64,000 nt of DNA from Glaciecola sp048820975 (GTDB lineage Bacteria; Pseudomonadota; Gammaproteobacteria; Enterobacterales; Alteromonadaceae): NCBI RefSeq assembly GCF_048820975.1, contig NZ_JBMEUF010000001.1:2480001-2544000 (forward strand), given 5' to 3'. Positions 8,622 through 17,615 of this stretch are shown here, piece after piece. The notes below the pieces were generated by a model. It saw only the letters and a program-made list of their open reading frames with translations. It was not told where the DNA came from and ran no database searches. Each line of letters starts with the position of its first letter. The stretch's first letter is position 1. The position numbers and the translations under genes were made by a program.

Positions 8622-11600
8622 ATGCTTGAACCTTTCTTTGATCTTTTTGTATTAGACGAAGAAAGCCTCCTGGTTGTTGGAAGCTTTCACCCTGCTGTAG
8701 TGATGATTTCTATTGGTATTGCCATTATTGCCTCATTCATGGCGCTACAAGTTGCCACGCAGGCAAATACTACACGTAGTAAACACAAAAGACGCTTATT
8801 AACAGCTTGCGGCAGTATTGCCCTAGGCGGTGGCGTTTGGTCAATGCACTTTATTGGCATGCTCGCTTTTGACCTTTGTACAACGGTGAGCTACAACATA
8901 GAAATTACCGCACTATCTTTTATCCCAAGCGTTGCCGCATCATGGGTAGCATTAAGTGTAATGGCCAAACCTCAACCTAAGATGAGCGAATTTATTGCAG
9001 GTGGTGTACTGGTTGGCGCCGGCATTGGTACCATGCATTACGTGGGAATGGCGGCTATGGAAATGGCCCCTTTACTACGCTACGACTTGTTTTATTTTTT
9101 GCTATCGATTGTGGTGGCGGTAGCCCTCGCTATTTTATCATTGTGGATTCGTTTCAGCTTAAATCGTTTTGCTGGCATTAAATTAGGTCACATGCACAAA
9201 AATGCTATTGCGGCCTCGGTAATGGGCTTTGCTATATCTGGCATGCATTACACCGGCATGGCAGCGGCTCGCTTTGTAAAGCCTCCGGGTTTTGAAACCG
9301 GTTCGCAAACCGGACAAATGTCATTTTATTTAGGCTCTGCGGTAGCCATTATCACCATTATGATTATATTGCTGGTACTTTTGGTGAACATGCTGATTAA
9401 ATATCAAGACTCCCTTCAGCAAGTAAAATTAAGTGAAGCTAGATACAAAGCCACCACCAGCACAGCCATAGATGCGATTATAACGTTCGATGACAAAGGC
9501 CAAATTGAAAGTGGCAACAAAGCAGTAGAAACTTTATTGGGCTGGCAATTACGCAAGCTCGATAAACCTAATATTCGTCAATTTATTCCCCCTAAATTTG
9601 TTGACGACTTCAATGCATATATTCAGCATTTTTCAAATAATAATCAGGCGCTTGCATCAAAAGAAGGCCGAGATGTAGAGGCTATTCATAAAGATGGCAG
9701 CCATATTCCAGTATCAGTATCAATTGGCCATACCTGCGTTCAAGGTAAGAGCCTTTTTGTAATGTACATTAGTGATTTGCGCTACCGTATTGAAATGCAG
9801 CGCGCTCTAGTTAAAAGTGAAGCGCAGTTTCGCTCACTTATTGCCAATATCCCCGGTATTGCTTATAGGTGCATGAACGCTGAAAAATGGCCCATGCTCT
9901 TTATTAGTGACGCGGTAACCCAAATTACAGGCTACCCAGCAAGTGACTATTTAGGCAAGCAACCCAAGCGATACTTTTACGAACATGTACACCCTGATGA
10001 CCTTGAAAAAGTAAGCCAACAGGTTAAAGAAGAGCGAAGCTATCAACTAGAATACCGAATTATTGATAAAGACAAAAACGTTCGCTGGTTATTAGGATAT
10101 GGCAATAGAGTTGATGGCATAGACGAAGCAGACGTGTGGCTAGACGGCTTTATTATGGACATTACTTACCGCAAAGAAATGGAGCAAGATTTACGTATTG
10201 CTAAAGACAATGCGGAACAAGCGGTAGCTGCTCGCACGGCGTTTTTGGCTAATATGAGCCATGAAATTAGAACACCTATGAATGCCATTATTGGTTTTAG
10301 TGACATACTACTAGATGACAAGCTTGCACCTGAGCAACAAAAACACCTGCAAACTATTAACCAAGCGGCTAAATCATTACTTCACTTACTCAACGACATA
10401 CTTGATAGCGCCAAGCTTGAAAAAGGTAAATTTGATTTAGAGCTTCGTGATTATTCACTTGTTGAAGAAGTTGATTCGGTAGTATCTACCCTCTGGCTGC
10501 AAGCTAATGGAAAAGGCTTGTATTTGAATGTAAATATGGATTCAAATATAGCACAGCAATACCACGGTGCCCCCGACAGAATTCGCCAAGTGCTGACCAA
10601 TTTAATCGGTAACGCTATTAAGTTTACGGCGCAAGGCGGTGTTAATGTAGATGTATCAGTTAACACAAAGCAAGAATTAGAAGTGTGTATTCGTGATACC
10701 GGCATAGGAATGACCGCCGAGCAGCTAGACACGGTTTTTGACGCTTTCGCACAAGCCGACGCAAGTGTGAATCGCCGCTTCGGTGGAACAGGTTTAGGTA
10801 CCACTATAAGCAAGCAACTAGTTGAACTTATGGGCGGCGTTATATCGGTTCAAAGTATATTTGGCTCAGGTACAAGTTTTACCTTTACCTTTCCTGCTCA
10901 CCCCGCACATAACGACGCTGAGAACGAGTCAGTCATAGCGAAGGTCGATATTCCGCCCTTGAATATGCTACTGGTAGATGATATTCAGCAAAACTTAGAT
11001 TTACTCACCATACTCATGCGCAGGCAAGGACATACCATTACCACTGCTCGTGACGGCCAACAAGCCTTGCTTCGCATGCAAAGTGATGCCATAGATATTG
11101 TATTGATGGATGTTCAAATGCCCATTATGGATGGATTAAGTGCAGCTCGAGCCCGCCGAGAACAAGAACTAGAGCAAAACTTAGCACATATTCCATTAAT
11201 CGCCTTAACCGCAAGTGTGCTTCCTGAAGACAAAAAAGCCGCATTTGACGCAGGCATGGACGGTTTTGCCAATAAGCCGGTTGATGTAGAACTGCTTCAG
11301 CATGAAATAGCCAAGGTACTGCAACTAGATACGCGCGCTGCCGTTGGAAGTAGAACTACCACGCGTGAAAGCCATACCCAAAGTGTGAATGAGAAAAAAG
11401 GCGCCCTAATGTGGGGCGATAGCCAAACCCATTTAAAAGAAATTCGCAGCTTTATGCAAAGCAAAGCGCATTTTATTACGCACATTGAAAAATTACTCGC
11501 CAGTGAAGATTGGCCGCAAATTTGCGCCCAGCTGCATGGTGCGAAAGGCTTAGCTGGCAATTTAGCCTTAAGCGCACTTACCCAAAGATTAAGTGAAGCT

Positions 11601-11954
11601 GAAAAGCACGCCTTGAAGTCATCAAGCCATAATCTTGAGGTATGTTTGCCGCTGATAAAAGATGAAATGGATGCGCTGCACACTTATTTAAAGGGCCAGG
11701 CAAATATTGGCGGAATTGAACGCGACGCCGATAAGAATATTGATGTAGAGAACTGCTTGCGCCTAATTAGTAATATTCGAAAAAGCGCCGCTGACAACCA
11801 ATACAACGAAGCTGATTTAGACACCTTATTAGCAAGTGTACCAAGTGCTCAAAGAGCACAATGCGAGTTAATTCATGAGGCTTTAGATGACTTCGAATTC
11901 GATCAAGCCATAAAGCAATTAAACATTTTAGAATCACAAATTAAAGCGACGTAA
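8622..11954 (+). CDS. MHYT-PAS-PAS hybrid sensor histidine kinase with REC and HPt
   Basis: An 1110-aa inner-membrane hybrid kinase. The N-terminal MHYT sensor shows three motif copies (WSMHFIGM near residue 75, GTMHYVGM near 140, SGMHYTGM near 208) spaced within seven or so membrane helices. MHYT histidines and methionines are proposed to bind a metal and sense diatomic gases. Two PAS folds follow (about 275-390 and 395-515). The HisKA domain contains SHEIRTPMN with the phospho-acceptor His near 547, and HATPase_c shows the N, G1 (DTGIGM) and G2 (FGGTGLG) boxes. A receiver domain (LMDVQMPIMDG near 830) and an HPt domain (LHGAKGLAGNL near 970) complete a full phosphorelay. The HD-GYP regulator 12 bp downstream is its likely output partner. 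Confidence 0.94.
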   Translation: MLEPFFDLFVLDEESLLVVGSFHPAVVMISIGIAIIASFMALQVATQANTTRSKHKRRLLTACGSIALGGGVWSMHFIGMLAFDLCTTVSYNIEITALSFIPSVAASWVALSVMAKPQPKMSEFIAGGVLVGAGIGTMHYVGMAAMEMAPLLRYDLFYFLLSIVVAVALAILSLWIRFSLNRFAGIKLGHMHKNAIAASVMGFAISGMHYTGMAAARFVKPPGFETGSQTGQMSFYLGSAVAIITIMIILLVLLVNMLIKYQDSLQQVKLSEARYKATTSTAIDAIITFDDKGQIESGNKAVETLLGWQLRKLDKPNIRQFIPPKFVDDFNAYIQHFSNNNQALASKEGRDVEAIHKDGSHIPVSVSIGHTCVQGKSLFVMYISDLRYRIEMQRALVKSEAQFRSLIANIPGIAYRCMNAEKWPMLFISDAVTQITGYPASDYLGKQPKRYFYEHVHPDDLEKVSQQVKEERSYQLEYRIIDKDKNVRWLLGYGNRVDGIDEADVWLDGFIMDITYRKEMEQDLRIAKDNAEQAVAARTAFLANMSHEIRTPMNAIIGFSDILLDDKLAPEQQKHLQTINQAAKSLLHLLNDILDSAKLEKGKFDLELRDYSLVEEVDSVVSTLWLQANGKGLYLNVNMDSNIAQQYHGAPDRIRQVLTNLIGNAIKFTAQGGVNVDVSVNTKQELEVCIRDTGIGMTAEQLDTVFDAFAQADASVNRRFGGTGLGTTISKQLVELMGGVISVQSIFGSGTSFTFTFPAHPAHNDAENESVIAKVDIPPLNMLLVDDIQQNLDLLTILMRRQGHTITTARDGQQALLRMQSDAIDIVLMDVQMPIMDGLSAARARREQELEQNLAHIPLIALTASVLPEDKKAAFDAGMDGFANKPVDVELLQHEIAKVLQLDTRAAVGSRTTTRESHTQSVNEKKGALMWGDSQTHLKEIRSFMQSKAHFITHIEKLLASEDWPQICAQLHGAKGLAGNLALSALTQRLSEAEKHALKSSSHNLEVCLPLIKDEMDALHTYLKGQANIGGIERDADKNIDVENCLRLISNIRKSAADNQYNEADLDTLLASVPSAQRAQCELIHEALDDFEFDQAIKQLNILESQIKAT

Positions 11955-11966
11955 AGACAGTACTAT

Positions 11967-12962
11967 ATGAGTGATAAAAAGATAGAACGCAAACATACAA
12001 TACTGGTGGTTGATGACGAACCCACCAATTTACGAGTATTGAAAAAAATGCTCGAAGAGCATTATTTGTTAACGTTTGCTAAAAGCGGGGAAGAAGCGCT
12101 TCGCATTGTAAAACGAGACTTACCCGACCTAATATTACTTGATGTTATGATGCCTAATATGAGCGGATTTGAAGTGTGTAAACACTTAAAATCTGAGCTT
12201 ATCACTAAACCTATTCCGGTTATATTTGTAACCGCGCTTAGTGATGACGTAGATGAAGCAAAAGGCTTTGAGGCAGGCGCGGTAGATTACATCACCAAGC
12301 CAGTGTCACCTTCGGTGGTAAAAGCGCGGGTGAAAACTCACCTATCATTAGTGCAAGCCGATGATTTACGTCGCACCCGTTTACAAGTTATTCAGCGCTT
12401 AGGGCGAGCATCAGAATACAAAGATAATGAAACCGGAATGCACGTTATGCGCATGAGCCATTATTCTAAAGTGATTGCCCTTGCCCATGGTTTATCTGAA
12501 ACCGCCGCTGACAACTTATTACACGCCGCGCCCATGCACGATATTGGTAAAATTGGCATTCCTGATAGCATTATGCTTAAACCAGGCAAGCTTACCGATG
12601 AAGAGTTTGCGGTTATGAAAACACACCCTCAAATTGGTGCTGAAATTTTAGGTGAAGACGACTCAGAGCTAATTGCTCTAGCCAAAGTAGTATCACTTAC
12701 GCATCATGAAAAATATGACGGTACAGGCTATCCCGCGGGCTTAAAAGGCGAAGAAATACCTATTGAAGGACGCATAGTGGCAATAGCCGATGTATTTGAC
12801 GCACTCACCAGTAAGCGCCCTTACAAAGAGGCTTGGAGTGTTGAAAAGTCTTTAGAATTTATTCGAAGCCAAAGCGGAAAGCACTTTGACCCAACCATGG
12901 TTGTGCTGTTTGAGCAATCTTTGGATGAAATTTTACAAATAAAAGAGCGTTTTCACGATTAA
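11967..12962 (+). CDS. Response regulator with HD-GYP c-di-GMP phosphodiesterase domain
   Basis: A 331-aa cytoplasmic protein made of a receiver domain (phospho-acceptor in LILLDVMMPNMSGFE, about residue 58) joined to an HD-GYP phosphodiesterase domain. The HD metal motif is in MHDIGKIGIP near residue 190, and the GYP motif is in HHEKYDGTGYPAGLKG near 250. HD-GYP domains degrade c-di-GMP to GMP. The gene starts 12 bp after the MHYT kinase and is almost certainly cotranscribed with it, so gas or metal sensing by the kinase would control c-di-GMP breakdown. This link is inferred from adjacency. Confidence 0.95.
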   Translation: MSDKKIERKHTILVVDDEPTNLRVLKKMLEEHYLLTFAKSGEEALRIVKRDLPDLILLDVMMPNMSGFEVCKHLKSELITKPIPVIFVTALSDDVDEAKGFEAGAVDYITKPVSPSVVKARVKTHLSLVQADDLRRTRLQVIQRLGRASEYKDNETGMHVMRMSHYSKVIALAHGLSETAADNLLHAAPMHDIGKIGIPDSIMLKPGKLTDEEFAVMKTHPQIGAEILGEDDSELIALAKVVSLTHHEKYDGTGYPAGLKGEEIPIEGRIVAIADVFDALTSKRPYKEAWSVEKSLEFIRSQSGKHFDPTMVVLFEQSLDEILQIKERFHD

Positions 12963-13121
12963 CTTGCTGCGCCAGCATCAATGCATTTGCGCTTTTTAGT
13001 GCACCACTATGTAACATTACCAGCAGGCAAGGAAGCAAAGCCGCTCTTTTATCTTATGTTTCACTCTACTTTTCCCGCACACCAAATACACCTATCCAGT
13101 TGATACATAGACACTTTTAAA

Positions 13122-13137
13122 TGAAACAAATGTTTCA
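13122..13137. promoter_or_regulatory. Palindromic operator candidate before the purine permease
   Basis: TGAAACAAATGTTTCA has two perfect 6-bp arms around a 4-bp centre, about 130 bp before the permease start. The same sequence with one change recurs before the ureide operon at 42273. This is the only notable element in the 307-bp gap 12963-13269. I see no purine riboswitch fold there. Confidence 0.55.
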
Positions 13138-13269
13138 CCCTAACAAGCTTGTAAAAATTTGGGTCAAGTTCTTGCATAAGAAATAAATTAGCACTTTTTT
13201 AAAGCACTGCAAACGAATCATGCAAGTTACACACATCCACTCAGTTATCCCCTGTACGAGGACCATTTA

Positions 13270-14640
13270 ATGAAACCAAATTCAGATGTATTGTTTGCAT
13301 TAGATGACATACCCACTCCCAAGCAATCTATAACCGCTGGCTTACAGCATATTTTAGCTTGCTTCGTGGGGATTATTACTCCCTCGTTAATTATAGGCTC
13401 TGCGCTTGGATTAGAATCTGAAGTTCCTTATTTAATTAGTATGTCGTTGTTTGTATCAGGCATAGCAACCTTCATTCAAGCTAAAACCTTTGGGCCTGTG
13501 GGCTGCGGCCTTATAGCAGTGCAAGGCACAAGTTTCGCGTTTATTAGCGCACTATTAATAGCCGGCTTCTCGGTGAAAGCAAATGGTGGCAGCAAAGACG
13601 AAATTTTAGCCAGCTTATTTGGCGTGTGCTTTATGGGCGCATTTATCGAAATAATTGTGAGTTTGTTTGTTGATAAAATAAAGCGTGTTATTACCCCCTT
13701 AACCACCGGCATAGTAATTACCACTATTGGCGTAAGTTTAATTAAAGTAGGGATTACTGATTTAGGCGGCGGGTTTGGTAGCGAATCATTTGGTAGCATG
13801 ACTAACCTAGCCATTGGCGTATTTGTGCTAAGTTTGATCATTGGGTTAAATGTCTCTAAAAATCCGTGGGTTCGTTTATCAGGCATTATGATAGGCATGG
13901 TATTGGGCACTGTTGTAGCCTACTTTATGGGAATGGTGTCATTTGATGGGCTAGCTGAACAACCCCTTGTTAGTGTTCCTGTGCCGTTTAAATATGGCGT
14001 AAGTTTTGAATGGGATATATTTATCCCTATTGCAATGATTTACTTTTTAACGGCTCTTGAAACATCGGGGGATTTAACGGCCAACAGCCTATTTTGCGGC
14101 CTTCCAATTAAAGGCCCAAAATATATTAAACGCATTAAGGGCGGCATATTAGCCGACGGCATTAATTCAGCTATAGCGGCTGTATTTAATACCTTTCCAA
14201 ACACTACGTTTGGCCAAAACAATGCCGTAATTCAACTTACCGGCGTGGCGAGTAGGCATGTAGGTTTTTATGTAGCGGGCATGCTTGTAATTTTAGGCCT
14301 ATTTCCAATTATTGGCGGCGCACTGCAAGCTATTCCCAAACCCGTATTAGGCGGTGCTACACTGGTTATGTTTGCGACCATTGCAGTGGGCGGGATCAAA
14401 ATCTTGGCTAGTGAGCCCATTGATAGAAGAAGGTCACTTATTATTGCAACATCACTTGGCATGGGCTTAGGCGTATTAATGGTGCCTGATGTTCTTCAAG
14501 GTTTACCTAGCGTGTTACAAAACATATTGTCATCTTCAGTTACCTCGGCCGGATTTACCGCTATTGTAATGAGCTTACTAATACCTGAAACACATGATGA
14601 AGCAACAGCGAGTGAATCATTAAAAGATACCGCACCATAA
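13270..14640 (+). CDS. NCS2-family xanthine/urate-type permease
   Basis: A 456-aa inner-membrane nucleobase:cation symporter of the NCS2 (NAT) family with about 12-14 hydrophobic helices. Visible family features are QHILACFVG near the N-terminus, the region GPVGCGLIAVQGTSFAF around residues 75-92, the helix-8 region around ALETSGDLTA, and the segment FNTFPNTTFGQNNAVIQLTGVASRHVG, which resembles the xanthine/urate branch (XanP, XanQ, UacT). The substrate is inferred, not shown. A GAGGA ribosome site precedes ATG 13270. The last 69 bp of the coding region are repeated perfectly at 17485. A palindrome shared with the ureide operon lies upstream, which fits a role in purine uptake for the 42-61 kb pathway. 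Confidence 0.9.
   Translation: MKPNSDVLFALDDIPTPKQSITAGLQHILACFVGIITPSLIIGSALGLESEVPYLISMSLFVSGIATFIQAKTFGPVGCGLIAVQGTSFAFISALLIAGFSVKANGGSKDEILASLFGVCFMGAFIEIIVSLFVDKIKRVITPLTTGIVITTIGVSLIKVGITDLGGGFGSESFGSMTNLAIGVFVLSLIIGLNVSKNPWVRLSGIMIGMVLGTVVAYFMGMVSFDGLAEQPLVSVPVPFKYGVSFEWDIFIPIAMIYFLTALETSGDLTANSLFCGLPIKGPKYIKRIKGGILADGINSAIAAVFNTFPNTTFGQNNAVIQLTGVASRHVGFYVAGMLVILGLFPIIGGALQAIPKPVLGGATLVMFATIAVGGIKILASEPIDRRRSLIIATSLGMGLGVLMVPDVLQGLPSVLQNILSSSVTSAGFTAIVMSLLIPETHDEATASESLKDTAP
14560..14628 (+). repeat. 69-bp direct repeat, copy 1 (permease 3' end)
   Basis: This stretch inside the permease C-terminal codons is identical over 69 bases to 17485-17553. The permease reads on for four more codons (TAP and stop) after this copy. 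The repeats bracket the minus-strand module 14849-17304. Confidence 0.95.
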
Positions 14641-14788
14641 GAACATCGAGCTGTTATTCGAAACTATTCCTAACATATACATTGCAGGCGCAATATTTTT
14701 CTTACGAGGTATTAACGTTTAGCAGAATAAGATTTAAGTCGCTTATATCAACAACCTTTGTTGCAATACACGAAGCGTTTTACGTTGA

Positions 14789-14820
14789 TTAAAAAACCCG
14801 CCAAGTGGCGGGTTTTTTGT
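14789..14820. terminator. Rho-independent terminator, usable on both strands
   Basis: The hairpin AAAACCCGCC AAGT GGCGGGTTTT is a strong GC stem with a four-base loop and T-runs on both strands. It lies beyond the permease stop and just past the stop of the minus-strand 298-aa gene, so it probably ends both transcripts. Confidence 0.9.
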
Positions 14821-14848
14821 TTGGAGGTTAGAGTAAAAGCGTGGCCCG

Positions 14849-15745
14849 TTACTCTGGCAAAATAGGGGACCTTCCGTTGCTTGGATCGTAACTTTCGTTG
14901 ACAGGCTTTACGTAATGTTCTGTTACTTTTTCTTTGAAGGCTGTACATGAAACCAGTTTGTCTATTAATTCGCCATTTCCTATTGCTGGCCTATAGAAGG
15001 AAGTTCTTGCATCTCCTCCAATATAGTAAGCAAACGCCTCTGGCGTAAGAGTCGGCCCATTTGTTTCAAAAATGCTTTCAAGATCAAAACCTGTGAACAC
15101 CACGGTGCGGTTAACCCGTTGACGCGGGGAATTGTTATGATCACTCACTGGCCATATTTCAAACCAGGTTATGTCACTGCCCAGCACCATGCGAAAATAA
15201 AAATCTTCACTTTTAATTTCTTTCTTTGTGTAATTAGCAGCAAGGTTATCCAGAGATGCTACCCGAGTGGCCGTTTTTTCGTTATGGAATTTATAGACGC
15301 TAAAAGTACCACCCGTGTCAGGGTCAAGATCCAATGCGTAACTGTTGAATTTCTTGTCATTGGCGCGATTGCCAACCCTAAACCCAGCAGTTCTTATTTC
15401 CGTAAACCCATTCCGAATAGTTTCATTTAAACCGACTGTGAAAATGATTCTATTTTTTTTCTTTAAAAAGGGCTTCAGTTTTATTGGCTTGGTAATTGCG
15501 CACACATCAATATAGTCCCGAGGAGATCTTCTATCCTTGACGAAAACTTTGTCAGATGAAACATAAGGAAAATCAGACTTAGCAGTATATCCATCGAAGT
15601 ATTCACCATTACCAAACGCATCAAGTGGTTCCACATCCAACTCATAAAACCCCTTGTTATTAATGCGGACGTCGGCGTTAGCCGCAAACCCCAGCGTAAG
15701 TCCCACTGCGACGGCAATTGACTGTAGTTTATTTAAATATTTCAT
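14849..15745 (-). CDS. Secreted protein of unknown function
   Basis: A 298-aa protein with a clear signal peptide (hydrophobic core to about residue 22, cleavage near FAANA-DV). I do not recognise the family. The mature part is rich in beta-type segments, contains few cysteines (the CAIT region and one near VSCTAF), and includes the segments AGFRVGN and GSDITWFEIWPV, which could suggest a beta-sandwich or lectin-like fold. It follows the GDPD-like gene by 2 bp, so the two are transcriptionally and translationally coupled and both products are exported. A joint function on an extracellular phosphodiester or lipid substrate is inference only. Confidence 0.75.
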   Translation of the reverse strand: MKYLNKLQSIAVAVGLTLGFAANADVRINNKGFYELDVEPLDAFGNGEYFDGYTAKSDFPYVSSDKVFVKDRRSPRDYIDVCAITKPIKLKPFLKKKNRIIFTVGLNETIRNGFTEIRTAGFRVGNRANDKKFNSYALDLDPDTGGTFSVYKFHNEKTATRVASLDNLAANYTKKEIKSEDFYFRMVLGSDITWFEIWPVSDHNNSPRQRVNRTVVFTGFDLESIFETNGPTLTPEAFAYYIGGDARTSFYRPAIGNGELIDKLVSCTAFKEKVTEHYVKPVNESYDPSNGRSPILPE

Positions 15746-15747
15746 TA

Positions 15748-17304
15748 TTAATCCTTATATCCAAATGGGATAGATTTTTCGACTTTATGGGCAATCGTGC
15801 CTTTATAAAAGATAGGCACATCTGTGTTCATTACAGCGTATTGCACACCGGGAATAGATGACATCCAGTGTTGATTGCCTCTCATGTCTGGCTCTTTACC
15901 TGCTGCTGTTTCATTGCCAAAGAATTTCCAGTTGTATTCGCGGCCGAATGTGCCCTTGTCACCCATGGGGTCAATGCTCCACATTGCCGGACGAACGGGT
16001 ATTTTATTTCTTCCATTTAATTCGGTTAACACATAGGTCATTAGGTTTTGGCTTCCCTCCATACTCGATGTCCAGTGGTACGGTGAGTACACAGCGACTT
16101 CATAGGTGGCAACGCCCCTGCTATTGTTTGTTTTTTTGTGCCAGGCTTTTATTTCTTTGACAGTATCATTCTCAGATATACTTGCAGACTTGTTGGGAAT
16201 GGGGCTCCAGAGAAATTTTTTCATAAAAGTTTCTCTTTTAGCAGTGTTTTGCCATAGACGTTTTCGACCATCATATGGTCCCCTTGCATAGCTCCAACGA
16301 AGCATAGTGTCTACTCGCTTCCATATTTCTTCAAGTGGGCTGGCTGTTTTTAGCACTATATGGTGCTCAGCCGCGTTTTCATAAGCTAGCACCATGGCGC
16401 GAGCCAGCAGCCTGGCCTCATGGTTGTAAGCCTCTTTTTCCAGTACTTTTTTAGAAGCGCCGGGGAAGTACTCTTCTAAGTTCGGCACTTTAGGGTCAAC
16501 CATCAGTACGTAATCGTTTCGTTTGGCGTGGCCTAAAATATGCTCAAAACGGACGTAACTGTCTTTGTATAGGAAATCACCATAAAAATTTCGCCAGGTT
16601 TCTTTGTTTTTCTTTATTGTTTGGTTGCGCAAGCGCATGTGCGCAAGGTTTATGTCGGAGTTAGCTTCCTCAAGGTCATCAAAAAAGACGGGCATGTTCA
16701 TAGGCCTAAGATTGAAACTTTCGTAGATTCTTCTTCCTTTAATGTCAGTGTATTGTCCATCAATAGTTTCAAGGTCAGTAGCATGAAGCCTGAAATAGTG
16801 CCCAAGAAAAAGCTGCCAGGTGTCACCAGCACCCTCTGCAAAAGCGTCCCTATAGCTATCTTTTTTGATATCGCCCATCATCGCCACGTCAATTTCTACA
16901 AACCGGCATTTTGCGTCAATTGTGGCAGCTTCAATTGCACCAAAGGTATTTTCAGCTCGCTGTTTGGAGTGGTCTAATTTCATTCCTGTATTGGTTTGTA
17001 TACGCTTCGGGCCCCATATACCTCGGTGGGGTATGCCGATAAAATCGGCTTTGTTTTGGTACATTTGTGGCACTTTTAAGTGGTCGAGTGCTTTACAAAT
17101 TTCAGGGCGATCATTACCCCTATATTTGTAGCAAAAATGTTCTTCGTTATAAATTTGTCTTAGATCAACTTGATCACCATCAACGTCACGAATAAAATTG
17201 TTTGGCGTTTTAATGGTTTGACAATCACTGTCGGCTATCGCCGGTAGTGACTGCGAGGCAATTAGCCCTACTGAAAAGGCTAATATCATTTTAGGTATGT
17301 TCAT
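15748..17304 (-). CDS. Secreted GDPD/PLC-like phosphodiesterase
   Basis: A 518-aa exported protein with a signal peptide ending near PAIA-DS. From about residue 88 it shows the layout of the glycerophosphodiester phosphodiesterase/PI-PLC-like TIM barrel: HRGIWG, then ENTFGAIEAA, then FVEIDVAMMGD, then LGHYFRLHATD. This corresponds to the family His-Arg, Glu-Asn, Glu-x-Asp metal ligands and second catalytic His. Later residues (LMVDPK) fit the barrel strand carrying another acidic ligand. It is longer than typical GDPDs (about 250-350 aa), so insertions or an extra domain are likely. The substrate is unknown. It is the first gene of a two-gene minus-strand operon enclosed by the 69-bp direct repeats. 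Confidence 0.75.
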   Translation of the reverse strand: MNIPKMILAFSVGLIASQSLPAIADSDCQTIKTPNNFIRDVDGDQVDLRQIYNEEHFCYKYRGNDRPEICKALDHLKVPQMYQNKADFIGIPHRGIWGPKRIQTNTGMKLDHSKQRAENTFGAIEAATIDAKCRFVEIDVAMMGDIKKDSYRDAFAEGAGDTWQLFLGHYFRLHATDLETIDGQYTDIKGRRIYESFNLRPMNMPVFFDDLEEANSDINLAHMRLRNQTIKKNKETWRNFYGDFLYKDSYVRFEHILGHAKRNDYVLMVDPKVPNLEEYFPGASKKVLEKEAYNHEARLLARAMVLAYENAAEHHIVLKTASPLEEIWKRVDTMLRWSYARGPYDGRKRLWQNTAKRETFMKKFLWSPIPNKSASISENDTVKEIKAWHKKTNNSRGVATYEVAVYSPYHWTSSMEGSQNLMTYVLTELNGRNKIPVRPAMWSIDPMGDKGTFGREYNWKFFGNETAAGKEPDMRGNQHWMSSIPGVQYAVMNTDVPIFYKGTIAHKVEKSIPFGYKD

Positions 17305-17484
17305 AATTATCCCGTTATAAAGTAAATGTGAAACGACGTGGTGTTGATTTTGTACTGCTTAATTTCAATATCAGTATCGTAGAGAAGGTTTATGACAGCA
17401 ATATTAAATAAAGTTTACCTAACTTAATTGAATGGTTTTTCGGAGTGATTTTATATTTTTTGTGCCGCCTAGTTTAGATCCGCA

Positions 17485-17553
17485 GCTATTGTAATGAGCT
17501 TACTAATACCTGAAACACATGATGAAGCAACAGCGAGTGAATCATTAAAAGAT
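17485..17553 (+). repeat. 69-bp direct repeat, copy 2 (orphan permease 3' end)
   Basis: This is a perfect copy of 14560-14628 with no permease gene attached. In the permease frame it ends in SLKD followed at once by TGA, whereas copy 1 continues with three more residues. It lies in the 311-bp gap 17305-17615. The rest of that gap is the upstream region of the GDPD-like gene, with nothing else that I recognise. Confidence 0.95.
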
Positions 17554-17615
17554 TGAGCTTAAGGGGATATTATGTTGAGTTTACTAGCAGTGGTCGTAAG
17601 CACTCAAAGAGAGCG

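Noticed and set aside
12963..13269. Purine riboswitch before the permease
   Set aside because: No three-way-junction pattern with conserved purine-aptamer loops was seen; the palindrome fits a protein operator better.
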